Shown: positions 34,976 through 46,017 of the stretch, one piece after another
Numbering within the stretch: position 1 is the stretch's first letter
Layout of the letters: the number at the start of each line of letters is the position of its first letter
Assembly (NCBI GenBank): GCA_033398695.1
Contig: CM065814.1
Location: forward strand, 104,224,501-104,288,500
Source: Orobanche coerulescens
Lineage: Eukaryota > Streptophyta > Magnoliopsida > Lamiales > Orobanchaceae
DNA: 64,000 nucleotides
Direction: 5' to 3'
Notes under the pieces: model-generated
The model's database searches: none
What the model was told of the DNA's origin: nothing
Seen by the model: the letters and a program-made list of their open reading frames with translations, nothing else
Position numbers and translations under genes: made by a program

Positions 34976-36414
34976 TAAATATCCGTTCATCCACAATCGG
35001 AAAATTCTCATTCTGTCATAAGTTCGCCAGTGGAGTTGAAAATTAAGCCAGATGTCAAGCGAGTACCAAGTCAACTGCAAAATGGGTGTTTTGGACGGTT
35101 GCTTTTGTTAAAGCCATTTCGCAAAGAACATTGGATTTCCAAACCAAAAGTCGAGCGATTGAAATTTAAACGGTTCGATGGACTGTGTGGAATCCAAATG
35201 GTCTTTGCAAAATGGGAATTGATTTTCAAAAAGTCCGGTTGAAGACTATAAACTTAGCGCTTCTTGGGAGGCAACCCGAGTATTAGTTGTAGATTTTTGT
35301 GTTTCAGTATTTCTTGCATTTTTGGATCTTTATTTTTCGTCATTTTAGCTTGGATATGCTTATCTCTCACGCTCTTGATGTTTCCTTTTAAAAATTCTGT
35401 GCAGAAATTATCCCAGGGGAAAATTCATCATTGGGCCACGGCACGAGGAGAGTGAGCCGCGGCACACACAAGTCGAAAAAAGGAGGCTAACCTTCCTGCA
35501 CTCTGTGCCGCGGCACAACCTTACTGAGCCGCGGCACACTCGATCCCTGAGCCGCGGCACGTTGCTGCTGAGCCGCGGCATGCCAAATGCCAAAGATACG
35601 CCCAGGAAGCTGTACCCTGAGCCGCGGCACGTTGCTGTTGAGCCGCGGCACACTAACACGATGAGCCGCGGCACAAGGCGAAAGAACAAACAAGCCCAGG
35701 GAGGCTGTACTCTGGGCTGCGGCTCACTTAAGTTGTGCCGCGGCCCCCGTTCGGAAGTTCAACAGCCCAGGTATCCTTCATATACACGATCGGCCGGCAC
35801 ACACCAGGTAAAATCCCTTACTTCCTTCGCACAAGCACTCGGCCGATACCCTCCTCTTCTTCTTCTTGTATTGTTCATTCCAAGTCAGGTAATTCTTAAT
35901 CTCTTAATCTTAAATGCTACATGAATTGCAAAATTAGGTATGGTTATATGTTGTTAGTTTTTCTTCAAAGTTCTCTCAAAAATTGAGTTGGAATATGAAT
36001 ATGGTGATTGATTGTGATGGTATTTGTGATTATGTATGATTGTTGATGTCATTTGTCATTTTTTCTCATGACTATCAATGGAGATTGTTAATTTTGGGGA
36101 TTGAATTAAGCTATTGTCATGTTTGTTCCTCATTTAAACTCATGCAGTCAAGGTGTTTGATGAAATGCATAAATGAAAAAAATTTCTTTTAAAGCCAATG
36201 TTTTGAAACTTTGTGCAACGAATTCGTTTATGGATTTACAGCGTACCCCAACCCTTACGTCTAGTTTTAACGAGAAAGCTCAATTTTAATTTTCCCTCAC
36301 AACGGTGCACGCGCGTTCAACTCTTTATTCACGTTTTGCATATCTTTAGTCAAGTGGTGTTGTTTTCCTTATATCTTAAGTAATTTCCGGTGTTTATCTT
36401 TTCAGGAACTCGCC
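34976..36414 (+). other. Athila-2 region between protease and env-like ORF
   Basis: It contains a small open frame 35030-35242 without recognised domain, the conserved TTGGGAGGCAACCC motif at about 35263, the CCGCGG palindrome array, and an AT-rich stretch (about 35880-36400) that reads like a leader intron before the env-like ATG. Confidence 0.6.
35430..35745 (+). repeat. CCGCGG palindrome array, Athila-2 interior
   Basis: Nine or more copies of GCCGCGGCAC, many as the full palindrome GTGCCGCGGCAC or TGAGCCGCGGCAC. A larger block (TGAGCCGCGGCACGTTGCTG) occurs at about 35548 and 35629. It matches 14565-14880 in Athila-1. Confidence 0.85.
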
Positions 36415-37444
36415 ATGGCTAGAAAGAGAAAGGTTAGCACAAGGGCCAGGACGCAATCGTCCCCCACACGAGGGGAAACTTCACAAAGCCGAGCCGAGTT
36501 GGAGTCGCACCAATTCTCCGACCTGGAGATTCATAAAATATTCAATGAAAAGATTCGTCCTCGACCTTTGATTCCGGAGCGGGGATTCACTCCCGCCCCC
36601 CAGGACGGTGAGCTTCTGACAATGATCGACGAGATGGGTGGGCCCGTTTTGCTGCGCCTCCCGAGCCGGCGGTGATCTCCATCGTCTAAGAGTTTTATGC
36701 TAGCGCTCTGTTGAAGCACATTCGGGCGGGGCAGATGATACCGCAGTCAGATACTCGGACTCAGGTCGTCGTCCGAGGCATTACTGTGGATTTCTCAGTA
36801 GCCGCCATTCGGAGATTATTCGAGCTGCCTGTGGTGGACGATGCGGCATACACGCGAGCTATGAGTGGCCTTACAAGGGAGGCCCTGCTCGAGGCACTCA
36901 CACAGCCCAGCTCCGTCTGGGAGACTCGATCCCCGGGTTCGTCGGCCTTCTACTTTAAGAGCTCGTGACTCAGTAGGCTCGAGCGTGCCTGGTTGTATTT
37001 CCTATGTGCACGTGTTGATCCTACTTCGCAGATTCGCTCTGTTTTACTCTCTCGTGCCCGTACACTATATGCTATCACTTCCGGGCTTAGATTCGATGTA
37101 GCCCCTCTTCTGGTCCAATCTATTCTTCTATGCATTCAAGGAGGGGCCAAGACAGGGTTGAAGCACCCCTCTCTCATCTGCGCTCTTTGCCGCCAGTCGG
37201 GCATGACTGGGTCGGATGATGAGCCTATGCTAGCCCCCCAGGGTCCGATTGATCATCACATCATTTCTCACTTCGACCAGTGGGGAGGAGCGCCGGCACA
37301 CGCTCGGGGGCGAGGATTTCTCCTTGATGAGGCACACGAGCAGTCCCCCGAGCCTCTTCTTCTGACGCATGGGCAGGCAAAGTCCAGCCCGCCACCCGAT
37401 AGAGAGCACCTTCAGGCGATGTTAGATGGCCTGAGAGAGGAGAT

Positions 37445-37493
<49 letters not shown>

Positions 37494-37746
37494 CTTAGCT
37501 GCTTGGAGAGAGGAGATGCGGATGGAGAGAGAGAGCATTCTCGCAGCCGTCCGAGATGAGATGAGAGAGCAGGCCCACCGGGCCAACCAACGTGAGACGA
37601 GGCGCTTGGCAGCGAGGGATGCTTACCACCAGGATTACCTTACTGCGTGGACGAGTGATATTATGCACCCGTACGGGCCTTTCATCCCACCAGTTCGGCC
37701 AGCCACGCCACCCTCCTCGCCGGACGAGGCCGGCACCAGTTCATGA
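36415..37746 (+). pseudogene. Athila env-like ORF (plant transposon protein domain)
   Basis: The ATG at 36415 follows TTCAGGAACTCGCC and starts a basic N-terminus (MARKRKVSTRARTQ). The core, about 36711-37200 across two frames, reads VVVRGITVDFSVAAIRRLFE, then LERAWLYFLCARVDPT and GGAKTGLKHPSLICALCRQ. This is the 'putative plant transposon protein' domain in the env position of Athila-type elements. Frame breaks lie near 36675 and 36965. A (GA)n tract at 37449-37490 encodes an Arg-Glu run and ends in a frame change. The last part (37516-37746) ends PPSSPDEAGTSS. I see no clear signal peptide or fusion peptide. Its function is unknown. Confidence 0.7.
37449..37490 (+). repeat. (GA)n microsatellite inside the env-like ORF
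   Basis: About 21 GA units, translated as alternating Arg and Glu. Length change here would shift the frame of the C-terminal part. Confidence 0.95.
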
Positions 37747-38800
37747 GCGGACAGTAGGGGAGTACTTGACCTTTTCTTTTATTGCATATTACATTTTGTG
37801 TACATTGAGGTCAATGTACGTCCTAAGTTTGGGGGGGTCTTACTTTATGTTGCTATACTTATTCGGTTGCATTTTTCGTTATTTTTTGTTGCTAGCCTTG
37901 CTTATCGTGATATTTGCATTCGTGAATTTTTCGTGCTTCTTTTTGTGTAAAACTGATGTTACGATACTGATTTCTCTCTGAAGAAACGGTTGAGTCTTAG
38001 TCGAGTTGTAGTCAGCGATATCTGTTTCTGTTGATTATTCATTTAGGTCCGAAATTTTTCGTTTTGTAGAAATCTTAGCGTATAAGAGAGGAGACATACG
38101 TGTTTTCAAATAGCCGTCTATACGTTTGGTTACACTTTTCGCGTAGCTAGTTGTCCAGTAACATGAGTCGTGTTGGCACTTAAATTGAGTTTAGAGTCGG
38201 ACAGTTTTTCCCAAAAAGTCGAGATATTATTTGTTCTATGATGGGAAGTCTAGTAACCGGGGGTATTCACGTGACCCGTTGTTTACTCTCGCGTAAAACG
38301 ACAACCCTGATTAGACTAGTGGTTTAGAGATTTCGCATGTGCCGATGATGGGGAGCCTGGTAACCGGGGGTATTCGCGTGACCCGTTGTTTACTCTCGCG
38401 TAAAACAGCGACCTTGAATCGGACATGCGGGAATAGCTATTCGAGTTGTTTCTCCGCTGTGGAGGGGAACTTGGTAACTAGAAGCATTCATGTGCCCCAT
38501 GAGTGTCTTTTACGTCAAACGGTTCCCCAATACATGAGAATGGAATTCCACCCTAGGATTATCCCGATGAAACATGCCGAGATCCGAACCTAGTGGTTAA
38601 CTCGAATTATTTTATTGATCATATATAAGGGAATACTGTCCGAGGGTTATTTTTGATGAAACTCTTGAAATTTTTGCCACTAGACTGTGGGACTGGGCGA
38701 GTTGGCCCGTTTATTTTAACCCTTCATATTGGCGGTTGGTTAAATTCACGCTTGTTAATCTTTGAGCTTGATTTTCTTCATGAGCGATTGATTAGCACTG
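37747..38800 (+). repeat. Athila-2 3' non-coding region with three about 105-bp repeats
   Basis: It starts with GAGGTCAATGTACGTCCTAAGTTTGGGGGGG (37805-37835, a polypurine-like stretch). Then three imperfect units at about 38240, 38346 and 38457 each contain GGTAACCGGGGGTATTC-like text, GTGACCCGTTGTTTACTCTC and GCGTAAAAC. The third is the most diverged. The same triple occurs in Athila-1 at 13130-13440. No coding domain is seen. The region is cut by the Retand-like element. Confidence 0.75.
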
Positions 38801-39754
38801 TGTTGTTACCCAAAATATTATCCGGAGGTAATATTGCTGGAATGATCGAGTAACAAACAATTGCGAGAACACTTCCGTGGGAAACTAGATAACACAAGAT
38901 TTGCCGGGGTTGTTAATCCCGGGCTTGAATGCTCTCGCGAGATATTATTAATAAATATACTGTCGAGTACAAATATTAATGTTAGAAACTAATACAAGGA
39001 GTGTAAAGATTTCTAGTTATCTAGGCTTTAGAGCGCGTAGATTGCCGGAAGAACCAGATAGATAGATCTGTGAGTTCTTATTTAGGAGATAAGATGGATA
39101 TGTATGAATATCACTATGAATGTGTAAGCGGTTACTAAGAGAGTCTTTGATTTTCTCTTTTGTGTGTATTTTGCCGAATCGTAGTCAAACCGTGTCCTTG
39201 TCTGCTGCGGTGAGTTCCTATTTATAGGGGACAAGGTGGTTGGGATCCCGAGGCGATCACCGCGACCGCCGTTTTTATATTATAATAAGGTGGCCGATCG
39301 TTCCGCCACATGGGGCCGTTCCCTTAAAGTCGAGCCTCGCTGGAGTCAACCGTGTGAGCTAATGAGAGGCCAACGCACGTCCTGGGCAGCATGTGAGGGG
39401 AGGACCCACTTTGTACCTTTCGGCGGCTTTGTCGGTAGGTGAGGTAGGTGACAGGATGAGGACAAAGGTCTTTATCTGCCGGTATCTCTGAAGATCCGCA
39501 TGTGGGCCACCGTCCAAGATTCGGTCTTTGATGACTTTGACGGATGCCGGACCCATACGTGGTCATGAGATGATCGTCTCTGGTCCGCTCATTATAGACG
39601 ATCGTCAAATATCGAAAGACGATCGCTAGGTGCCAAAAGACGATCGCCGTATTGCGCCGAATTCTAGGAGTTTGTCCAGAGTATGTCTTCGACGATAGGC
39701 TTCTCTGGTCGTGATGCCGATCGCCCATCGAGGCGTGTGAATCGCCGCACAACA
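38801..39754 (-). repeat. Retand 3' LTR
   Basis: The minus strand starts TGTTGTGCGGCG next to a polypurine tract (complement of ATTGCCCCCC, 39755-39764). GATCGTC/GACGATCG palindromes cluster at 39571-39650, with perfect GACGATCGTC at 39598-39607. CTATAAATAG lies on the minus strand (complement of 39218-39227). Confidence 0.9.
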
Positions 39755-40247
39755 ATTGCCCCCCAGCTCGCCTCGATGTTGAAAACACGGGGTGAGGTGG
39801 CACTATAGCCGATCGTCAATGTTTAAACGATCAGCCGATCTGAATTCAAATATGGATGACCCTCTTTTACGTCGGGAGCAGCGGGAAAAGAAGGCGGGCT
39901 TTTTAGAGTGGCAAGGACACGCGTCGCGCCGCGGTTGGGGAAGTCCGACGGTTTGTCAGACTTGTCGGCTGGCGTGCCCTCGAAAAAACGCGTACGCGGG
40001 ATCCGAGGACATTTTTTAATGCGTCCCCACGTGACGGTTGCGATCCAGCCCTTGGGGTTTCTCCTATTTGCATATAGGCCCTTGTCTCCGTCTATAAAAA
40101 GGGCAGGGCTTCTCCTCTTTCATTTTTTACGCGTCCTTGGTATCCATAGCCGAAATTCTGCAGAATTTTCAGGAGCTTTTTGTGCCGATCTCCTACTTTT
40201 TTCTCGGTAAGAACAAATTAACCTTCTCCCTCTTTTTACTTTCTAAT
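39755..40247 (+). promoter_or_regulatory. promoter and leader of the Retand antisense gene
   Basis: A TATAAAAAG box at about 40093-40101 lies roughly 155 bases before the ATG at 40248, on the plus strand, outside the LTR. The leader contains a pyrimidine-rich stretch. No other gene is seen in this interval. Confidence 0.6.
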
Positions 40248-42690
40248 ATGTCGGGAGGATCAAAAGCATTCGAGACCGGAAGCTCTTCCGCCGCCGCCGC
40301 GTCGCCTGAACGGGAGGATGTTCCCGTTGGAGTGGATATGGAGACGGCCGCCGAAGCTATTCGAGCGGGGATTGCACCCGCGGAACTTGAAGAGCTTTTC
40401 AACGAAGCCGAAGTGGCGAGGACGGCGGCGACGGCGGAGCAGGGGGGCTCGCCGGCGGAGGAGGATGATTTGGTGAGGGAGGCCTGGGAACGAGAGAGTA
40501 GATTCGGCCCCGCCTACATGGCTTTTGCTCAGATGATGGAAGCGATTGCCGGACCCTGTCCGGAATTCGATTTCAAAGCCTACACCGCCGCTCACCCTTA
40601 CGAACATGTGAATCGGACGGTCTTTCGGGCCGCCGTCCCGTCTCCGTGGACTCTCGGACAGATCCGGAGTACGGCGACCACGAAAGACCTGAGCCGTTGG
40701 AGGGCCAAATATCACATTCCTTCTGACGTCTCCCTTCACGTGCCCTCGGAGAATGAACGTGCCGACCAACCGCCTGAGCACATGGTTGCCGTCAATGAGA
40801 TGATTATGGAGGCGGGTCTGCGATTCCCATTGCCATTCGCCGTATCCTACTTGCTGATCGCTGAATTTGGCGCCTCCAATCGACGCCGAATGCTTGCCGC
40901 AGATCATCTCGCACGCTGACTCGCTTGGCGGTCATCGGTTATTCCGCCTCCTTTCGCGTTGGAGATGAATTATTTGTTTAAGTTGGCCGTGCGTAAGGGG
41001 TCAATCGGCGGTCATCATATTCAAGGCCGACTCGGAGAGTGGTTCTTGGTGTGCCGAGTAAGACCAGGGGCGACTCGCTAAATGGTTTTGGGTCGGGCGG
41101 CATGGCGATCGCAGACGAGCGACAGCCGAATGAGGAGTTGGAAATCCCCACCACTTTCCGGAGAGGAATCCGAGTAAGGATTTTAACTCTCCCTCGCTTG
41201 AGCTTGTCTTGACTGATCTAATTTCGTTTTCTTTTTGCAGACCTCTTGTTCCAGCCGATCGCCGACCTTCCATTCGATTTCTTGATCGCTTGGGAGCGGA
41301 TCCGCTTTGCTCGATTCCTTTATCGACGCTCGCTCTCTTGGTACCGAAGCTCATCTACCGAGCTCGATTGTTTTGCTACCCCGTCACTTGAAAGTTCCGT
41401 ATGAGCTTAAGTGGTGCTCCTTCTTGACGATCGCTTCCATGAGGTCGTTTTGTTTTGTCTAACTTGTTTATGTTTCTCTTTTGTCGAGGTTTATTTTCCC
41501 GAATTTCCGAACCGACCGCAGAGATCGCCATGTCGAACCCGGACTCATCGGCCGCCTTCACTGGGCAAGCGGATCGGTCGCGCCTCGCGACAACGTCTCG
41601 CCCGCCCGGTGACGAGGCTCGCCGAGGTGCCGATCGCCGAACCTAAGTCCACGATGAGGAATAGCTCAACGCCGCAAGAGGCGGAGGGCGAGGAGTCCCC
41701 GTCGATTTCGTGAGGCGGATGTATCAATTCTAGAGCCTCCGGCCGCCGCGCTCCTATCTCTCGCCATCCCGATGACGGAGCGACTGTGCTTCAAACCAAC
41801 GGTCTCCGACTCCCGGCCATCCTAGAGCTCGGCGAAGAAAGTGGCGATCGCCGATGTGGAAACCTCCCGGCAAGCCTTATTTCGGCGCGATCCCGAATCA
41901 AGTCAAGAGGTAAGAAAAGATCAAACTTTTCTCGAGCTAGGCATTTTGAGCATGGTATGGGCTAACTCCTTGATTTCCTTGGTTTGCGCCTGCAGGTCTG
42001 CCTCGCCGACCGGACGCCGCCCCCATGGTGCCGGACTTCTGCCGAGCAAAGCTCCGCAAACTTCTCTCGAAGTCCCCGCTATGTTCGCCAAAGCATTACT
42101 CGCCAAGGCTTGGACGACCGACCTTGATGCGGTCGCTCGTCGGCGGTCCGAGACGCCATGCGGCGACCGCCGCTCGGCTCTTCGTGACGGCGACGATGGC
42201 CGCCTGTGCCGCCGGGATTTTGAGGGGCGACCCTCCACCGCTCATCTCCATCGCGAACTTGAGACCGCCTAATGTAAATATTGAGGATGCCAACCGATCC
42301 GGCCTATGGAGAAAGAGTATGAGGAGACGGCCAAACGGGTTAAGCCGACGTGGATCGATTGAAGCAGGAGCCGAGCCGCCCAAGGAGGATGCCGATCGAT
42401 CCCGTGCTAAGGAGAAAGAAACTCGCCGTAAGCTCGAGGCTTCGCAGAGGAGGCGACCGGGTTGAAGGCCGCGATGGATCGGCCACAGTTGAGCCGGAGG
42501 CGGCGAAGAGAGAGCCGGAGCAGCCCGGCGAGAATGTTGCCAAGGCGGCCCAATCAAGTGAGGTCGAGAAGACGGCCGTGGATTTGAAGGGGCAACAAGG
42601 CGATCTGTGCCGATCCCTATCTCAACGTTGCGCTGCCGGCGAATTCGCTTATCGGTTGGCCTTTGCCGATGGCTGCTCGAGCCGCTAAGA
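40248..42690 (+). pseudogene. Retand antisense ORF (aORF, 'gypsy-type transposon' protein)
   Basis: The ATG at 40248 starts MSGGSKAFETGSSS, followed by an acidic N-terminus. At about 40740-40870 the text PSENERADQPPEHMVAVNEM then LRFPLPFAVSYLLIAEFGAS matches the plant 'putative gypsy type transposon' family (Transposase_28). A frame change near 40900 follows. A likely intron lies at about 41170-41240 (GTAAGGATT to TTTGCAG), and another acceptor (GCCTGCAG) at about 41995. The C-terminal half is charged and helix-prone (KEDADRSRAKEKETRRKLEA). A polyadenylation-like AATAAAAT lies at about 42981. It runs opposite to pol. Its role is unknown; regulation of the element has been proposed for such ORFs. 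Confidence 0.7.
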
Positions 42691-44028
42691 AGGCAGGATC
42701 GAGATAGGTCCCCCGATGGAGAACTTCAAATCCTATGTCCTTGAACATCCTCTCGCATCCAATTCTCCTTGCCGATCCTTGACTTCGCCGACTTTGGGAT
42801 CGACTTGAGTTGGTATACCGCAAACTCATTCATCCCGAGGCCGATGGGGTGCCCAAGCCGATCCGCAACCCGAGGGCGAAGACCAAGAAAGGGCCTTGAG
42901 AGGCATTTTTGTTTTTCCTCCGTAACTTGTACTTTTGTTGTAAGGCCTTCGGCTTCAAATGTATGAAGCTTGTGTTTATGAATAAAATACTCCTTTTCTC
43001 ATTCTCGCGTAATGCATTATATGCGATCGCCTTTGACTGCTTGCGTGCAATTTTACGAGTACGTGTATATTTGCTTTCGACTTTTTTTTTTTTTTTTTTT
43101 TTTTTTCGTTCGGCCGATTGTGTGATTGTTTAAAGCATTGTTGTTTTTTTAATTTGAATTATTAATTGTAATTTTCGTCGGACGACCTCGATCGCCCTGC
43201 ATGTTTTTGAGCGAAGCTGATCGAATATGGTTTCTCTTTGTTCGATCGTATTTGAGAGTAGCTCGACCTATCCCTGCCCCCTTGTTTTTGTTCACTTATT
43301 GTAAGTAAGGAAACAAAGACTAGTCTGTCTGGCGAGCTATCTTCATTTCGCCGATTCTGAAGATTCATGTGTGGTTGGGGTGTTCGATGGACCGATCTCC
43401 CCAATCGTGTCTTCGTGTGCGAGGGATATTGTGTACCCTGCGACTCACTTTTTGTGAGGGTCCTCCGTTAGGCTACGCCTGCCTTGTGTTAAAGCGAGAG
43501 GCGGGCGATCTCGGTCTGGAGGAGTCCTTGCGCGGAGTGTTGTCGGCTTATTTGACACCACGTCCGCGGCTTGTCAGCTCTGCTTCTACCTCGGCCCGCC
43601 ATGAAGATGGCGATCCTCGACGGTGTACGTTGAGACGGGGGTAATGGAACGTTGCATTGTTCGGGTTCACCATGTTAGATGATGTACCTTGAGAACGTGC
43701 GATCGTGTCCACTGATTATTTTGGAGGGTCCTTCGGCTACGCCGGCCTCGTATTTAAACGAAGGGTGGGCGATCTCAGTCCAAAGGAACCTTGCATGGGC
43801 GAAGCTGTCGGTTCCATCGACCTCCGTGACCATGGTCGCATTAATTTTACCTAGATCGCCGTGATCGCCGATCGTCGGTGATGTGCGATGCCCGGTGGGG
43901 CGATCGCCATAATAGATGGGATAACAAAAATCTCATTATATTCCTTGTACATCATTGAAATCGAATACAAATTTATCACCGATAGTATTTTTTCGTATGC
44001 ACGGCGTTCAGGTACTGTCCGAGTACCG
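42691..44028 (-). other. Retand region between aORF end and integrase
   Basis: Non-coding. It contains the aORF 3' end, a 25-base T run (43082-43106), and two diverged direct repeats (about 43440-43600 and 43720-43830) sharing GAGGGTCCT, GGCTACGCC, GGGCGATCTC and the spacing between them. No domain is seen on either strand. Confidence 0.5.
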
Positions 44029-45130
44029 TCAGATGTTCCAGCAGTAAGCTCCTTTAGTTAGCCATCCTGGATACTCCGAAAGGTCCTTCCCGGGCCTGAC
44101 CAAAGACGCCCGTATGGGCTCGATCTTCTTGAGGACGAGATCGCCCACTTGAAATCTTCTTTCTCGACCTTTGAATTGAAGAACTTCTCGCTCTCCTTTT
44201 CGTGGATTGTGTTCTTCATTTCGAGGACACCGCCTTTCTTCAAGCATGTCTAGGTCGATTCGCCGGCTACATCGTTGTCGGTCGTCATCTCCTGCTCGGT
44301 TCGATGGCCGAGGACGGCGATCTCCGAAGGAATCACCGCTTCGCTCCGAAGGTAAGGGCGAAAGGGGTTTCACGGCCAATTGCGGGTCGCCGCTCGTAGG
44401 ACCATAAAACGTCCTGGGAGCTCGCCGCCCATCTTCCTTGCCCGGATTCGAGTCGTGCTTTGATCGTGTGTTTGAGGATCTTATTCACCGCTCTACCGCC
44501 CGCTCGTCCGAGGGTGATAGGGCGCCGAGAATAACCTTTGACTCCCCACTTTTCACTGCACCGCATGACTTCTAAGCCGCCGAATCAAGCTTTCCCGTTG
44601 TCGAGATGATGGCCTGGGCAAACCGAATCGGCATATTATGTTTTTCCATATAAACTTGATCACCCGCTTCGCCGATCTTGTTGAGCGGTTCGGCCTCACC
44701 ATTTGGTGAAATAGTCGACCCCAACGATGGCGAATTTACACTGGAGCCGCTTTCGGCAAGGGACCTATAAGGTCGATGCCCCATTGCGCAAATGGCCAAG
44801 GGCTATACATGGAGGTGAGCTGTCGGGTGATAGCTTAATGTTGGGGCCCATTATCTCGACATCTATGACAAGATCTCGCATAAGCGATCGCATCTTTCCG
44901 AAGTGATGGCCGTAAAACCCTTGTCTCGGTTGTTTTATGGATGAGGGCTCGCCCGCGTGGTTTCCACAAACCCCGTCATGGATCTCACCAAAACCACCGA
45001 CCTTCCTCCTGTAATACACTTGAGGAGGGAAGGTCAAGGCTCGCTTGTAAAGCCGATCGTCCAATAGGGTATACCGGTCGCACGGCCGGAGTTGGCGAGC
45101 TTTAACACGGCTGCCGTGACCGCTCGTCAT
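44029..45130 (-). pseudogene. Retand integrase, fragmented
   Basis: The zinc-binding region lies near 45000-44930 (EIHDGVCGNHAGE and RQGFYGH). The core is seen only as scraps near 44790-44580 (WGIDL-like in one frame, MPIRFAQAIIS in another). The end of the core at about 44430-44335 reads VLWSYERRPAIGRETPFALT, typical for Tat-lineage integrase. The C-terminal domain is at about 44240-44060. At least five frame changes occur within 1.1 kb. Confidence 0.75.
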
Positions 45131-45857
45131 TTAAGTATTTGATGAACGGAGTCATCCAATTCCATTCGGCGATGGCGACCGTGGTAACCAAATTCCTGTC
45201 GATCGCCGGCCTTGCTGATTTTGTGATTTGGATATTGGAGAAGTCGGCTGCCCCATCTGATGATGCTAGTTTGGAAAGAGCATCGGCCTGGGAGTTATGC
45301 TCTCTGGGGACTTGTTCGATTAGTACTTCTTCAAATTTTGTGCACATTTCGGCGACCAGCTCTTGGTATTTGATCATTTGTTCCCCGCGTGCCTCATATT
45401 CTCCCTTGACTTGGTTTACGACCAGAAGGGAGTCCATGAAGATATGGAGGCGACGAACATCTAGGGCGAGGGCTAGATCAAGCCCGCCTACCAGAGCTTC
45501 GTATTCGGCTTCATTGTTGGTCGCACGAAAGCCGAAACGCACAAGATTTGTGAAACTCGACCGTCGGGGCTGATGAGGACAATCCGCCTCGCTCGCATTG
45601 GTCGCCGAGCCATCCACGTATAATTTCCAGTGTGCCGACTGAGTGGGACCGTGGGGAACGTTAATTCTACCACGAAGTCCGCCGCAGCTTGGCCTTTGAT
45701 CGCCGTGCGAGGAGCGTAAGTGATACCGTATTGGGCGATCTCCAGACCACTTGAGGAGTCGCCGTTGGTGTCCTGGCCGGTGCAGACTTGTCTTAGAGGT
45801 AGAGTTGTTAGGACTTCCACTTGGTGATCGAAGAAGTAAGCCCTCACTTACGTACAC
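45102..45857 (-). pseudogene. Retand RNase H domain
   Basis: It is open for 251 codons. KLYVDGSATN gives the first catalytic Asp, NNEAEYEALVGGLDLALALD the Glu, IFMDSLLVVNQVKGEYEAR the second Asp, and REHNSQADALSKLAS the last conserved Asp. This is the archaeal-type RNase H typical of Tat elements. A short insertion replaces the expected GAG motif after SATN, through a local frame change. Confidence 0.85.
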
Positions 45858-46017
45858 TCATGACAAGGGCATAGGCGATCTTCTCCAATGGTGTATAGCG
45901 TGTCTCGCCGTGGAGCGCCCGGCTAACATAGTAGATTGGCAAGTGGACTGCGCCTCTCGCTCGCACTGTAACGGCACTCGCGCGACCTCCGAGGCCGCCA
46001 AGTAAAGGAATAATTTT

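Noticed and set aside
35408..35924. Overlapping ORFs on both strands
   Set aside because: Caused by the CCGCGG palindromes of Athila-2; the Arg/Pro/His text is repeat translation.
40260..40907. 215-codon minus ORF opposite the Retand aORF
   Set aside because: It mirrors the plus-strand aORF, which matches a known family and has a TATA box; the minus frame has no resemblance.
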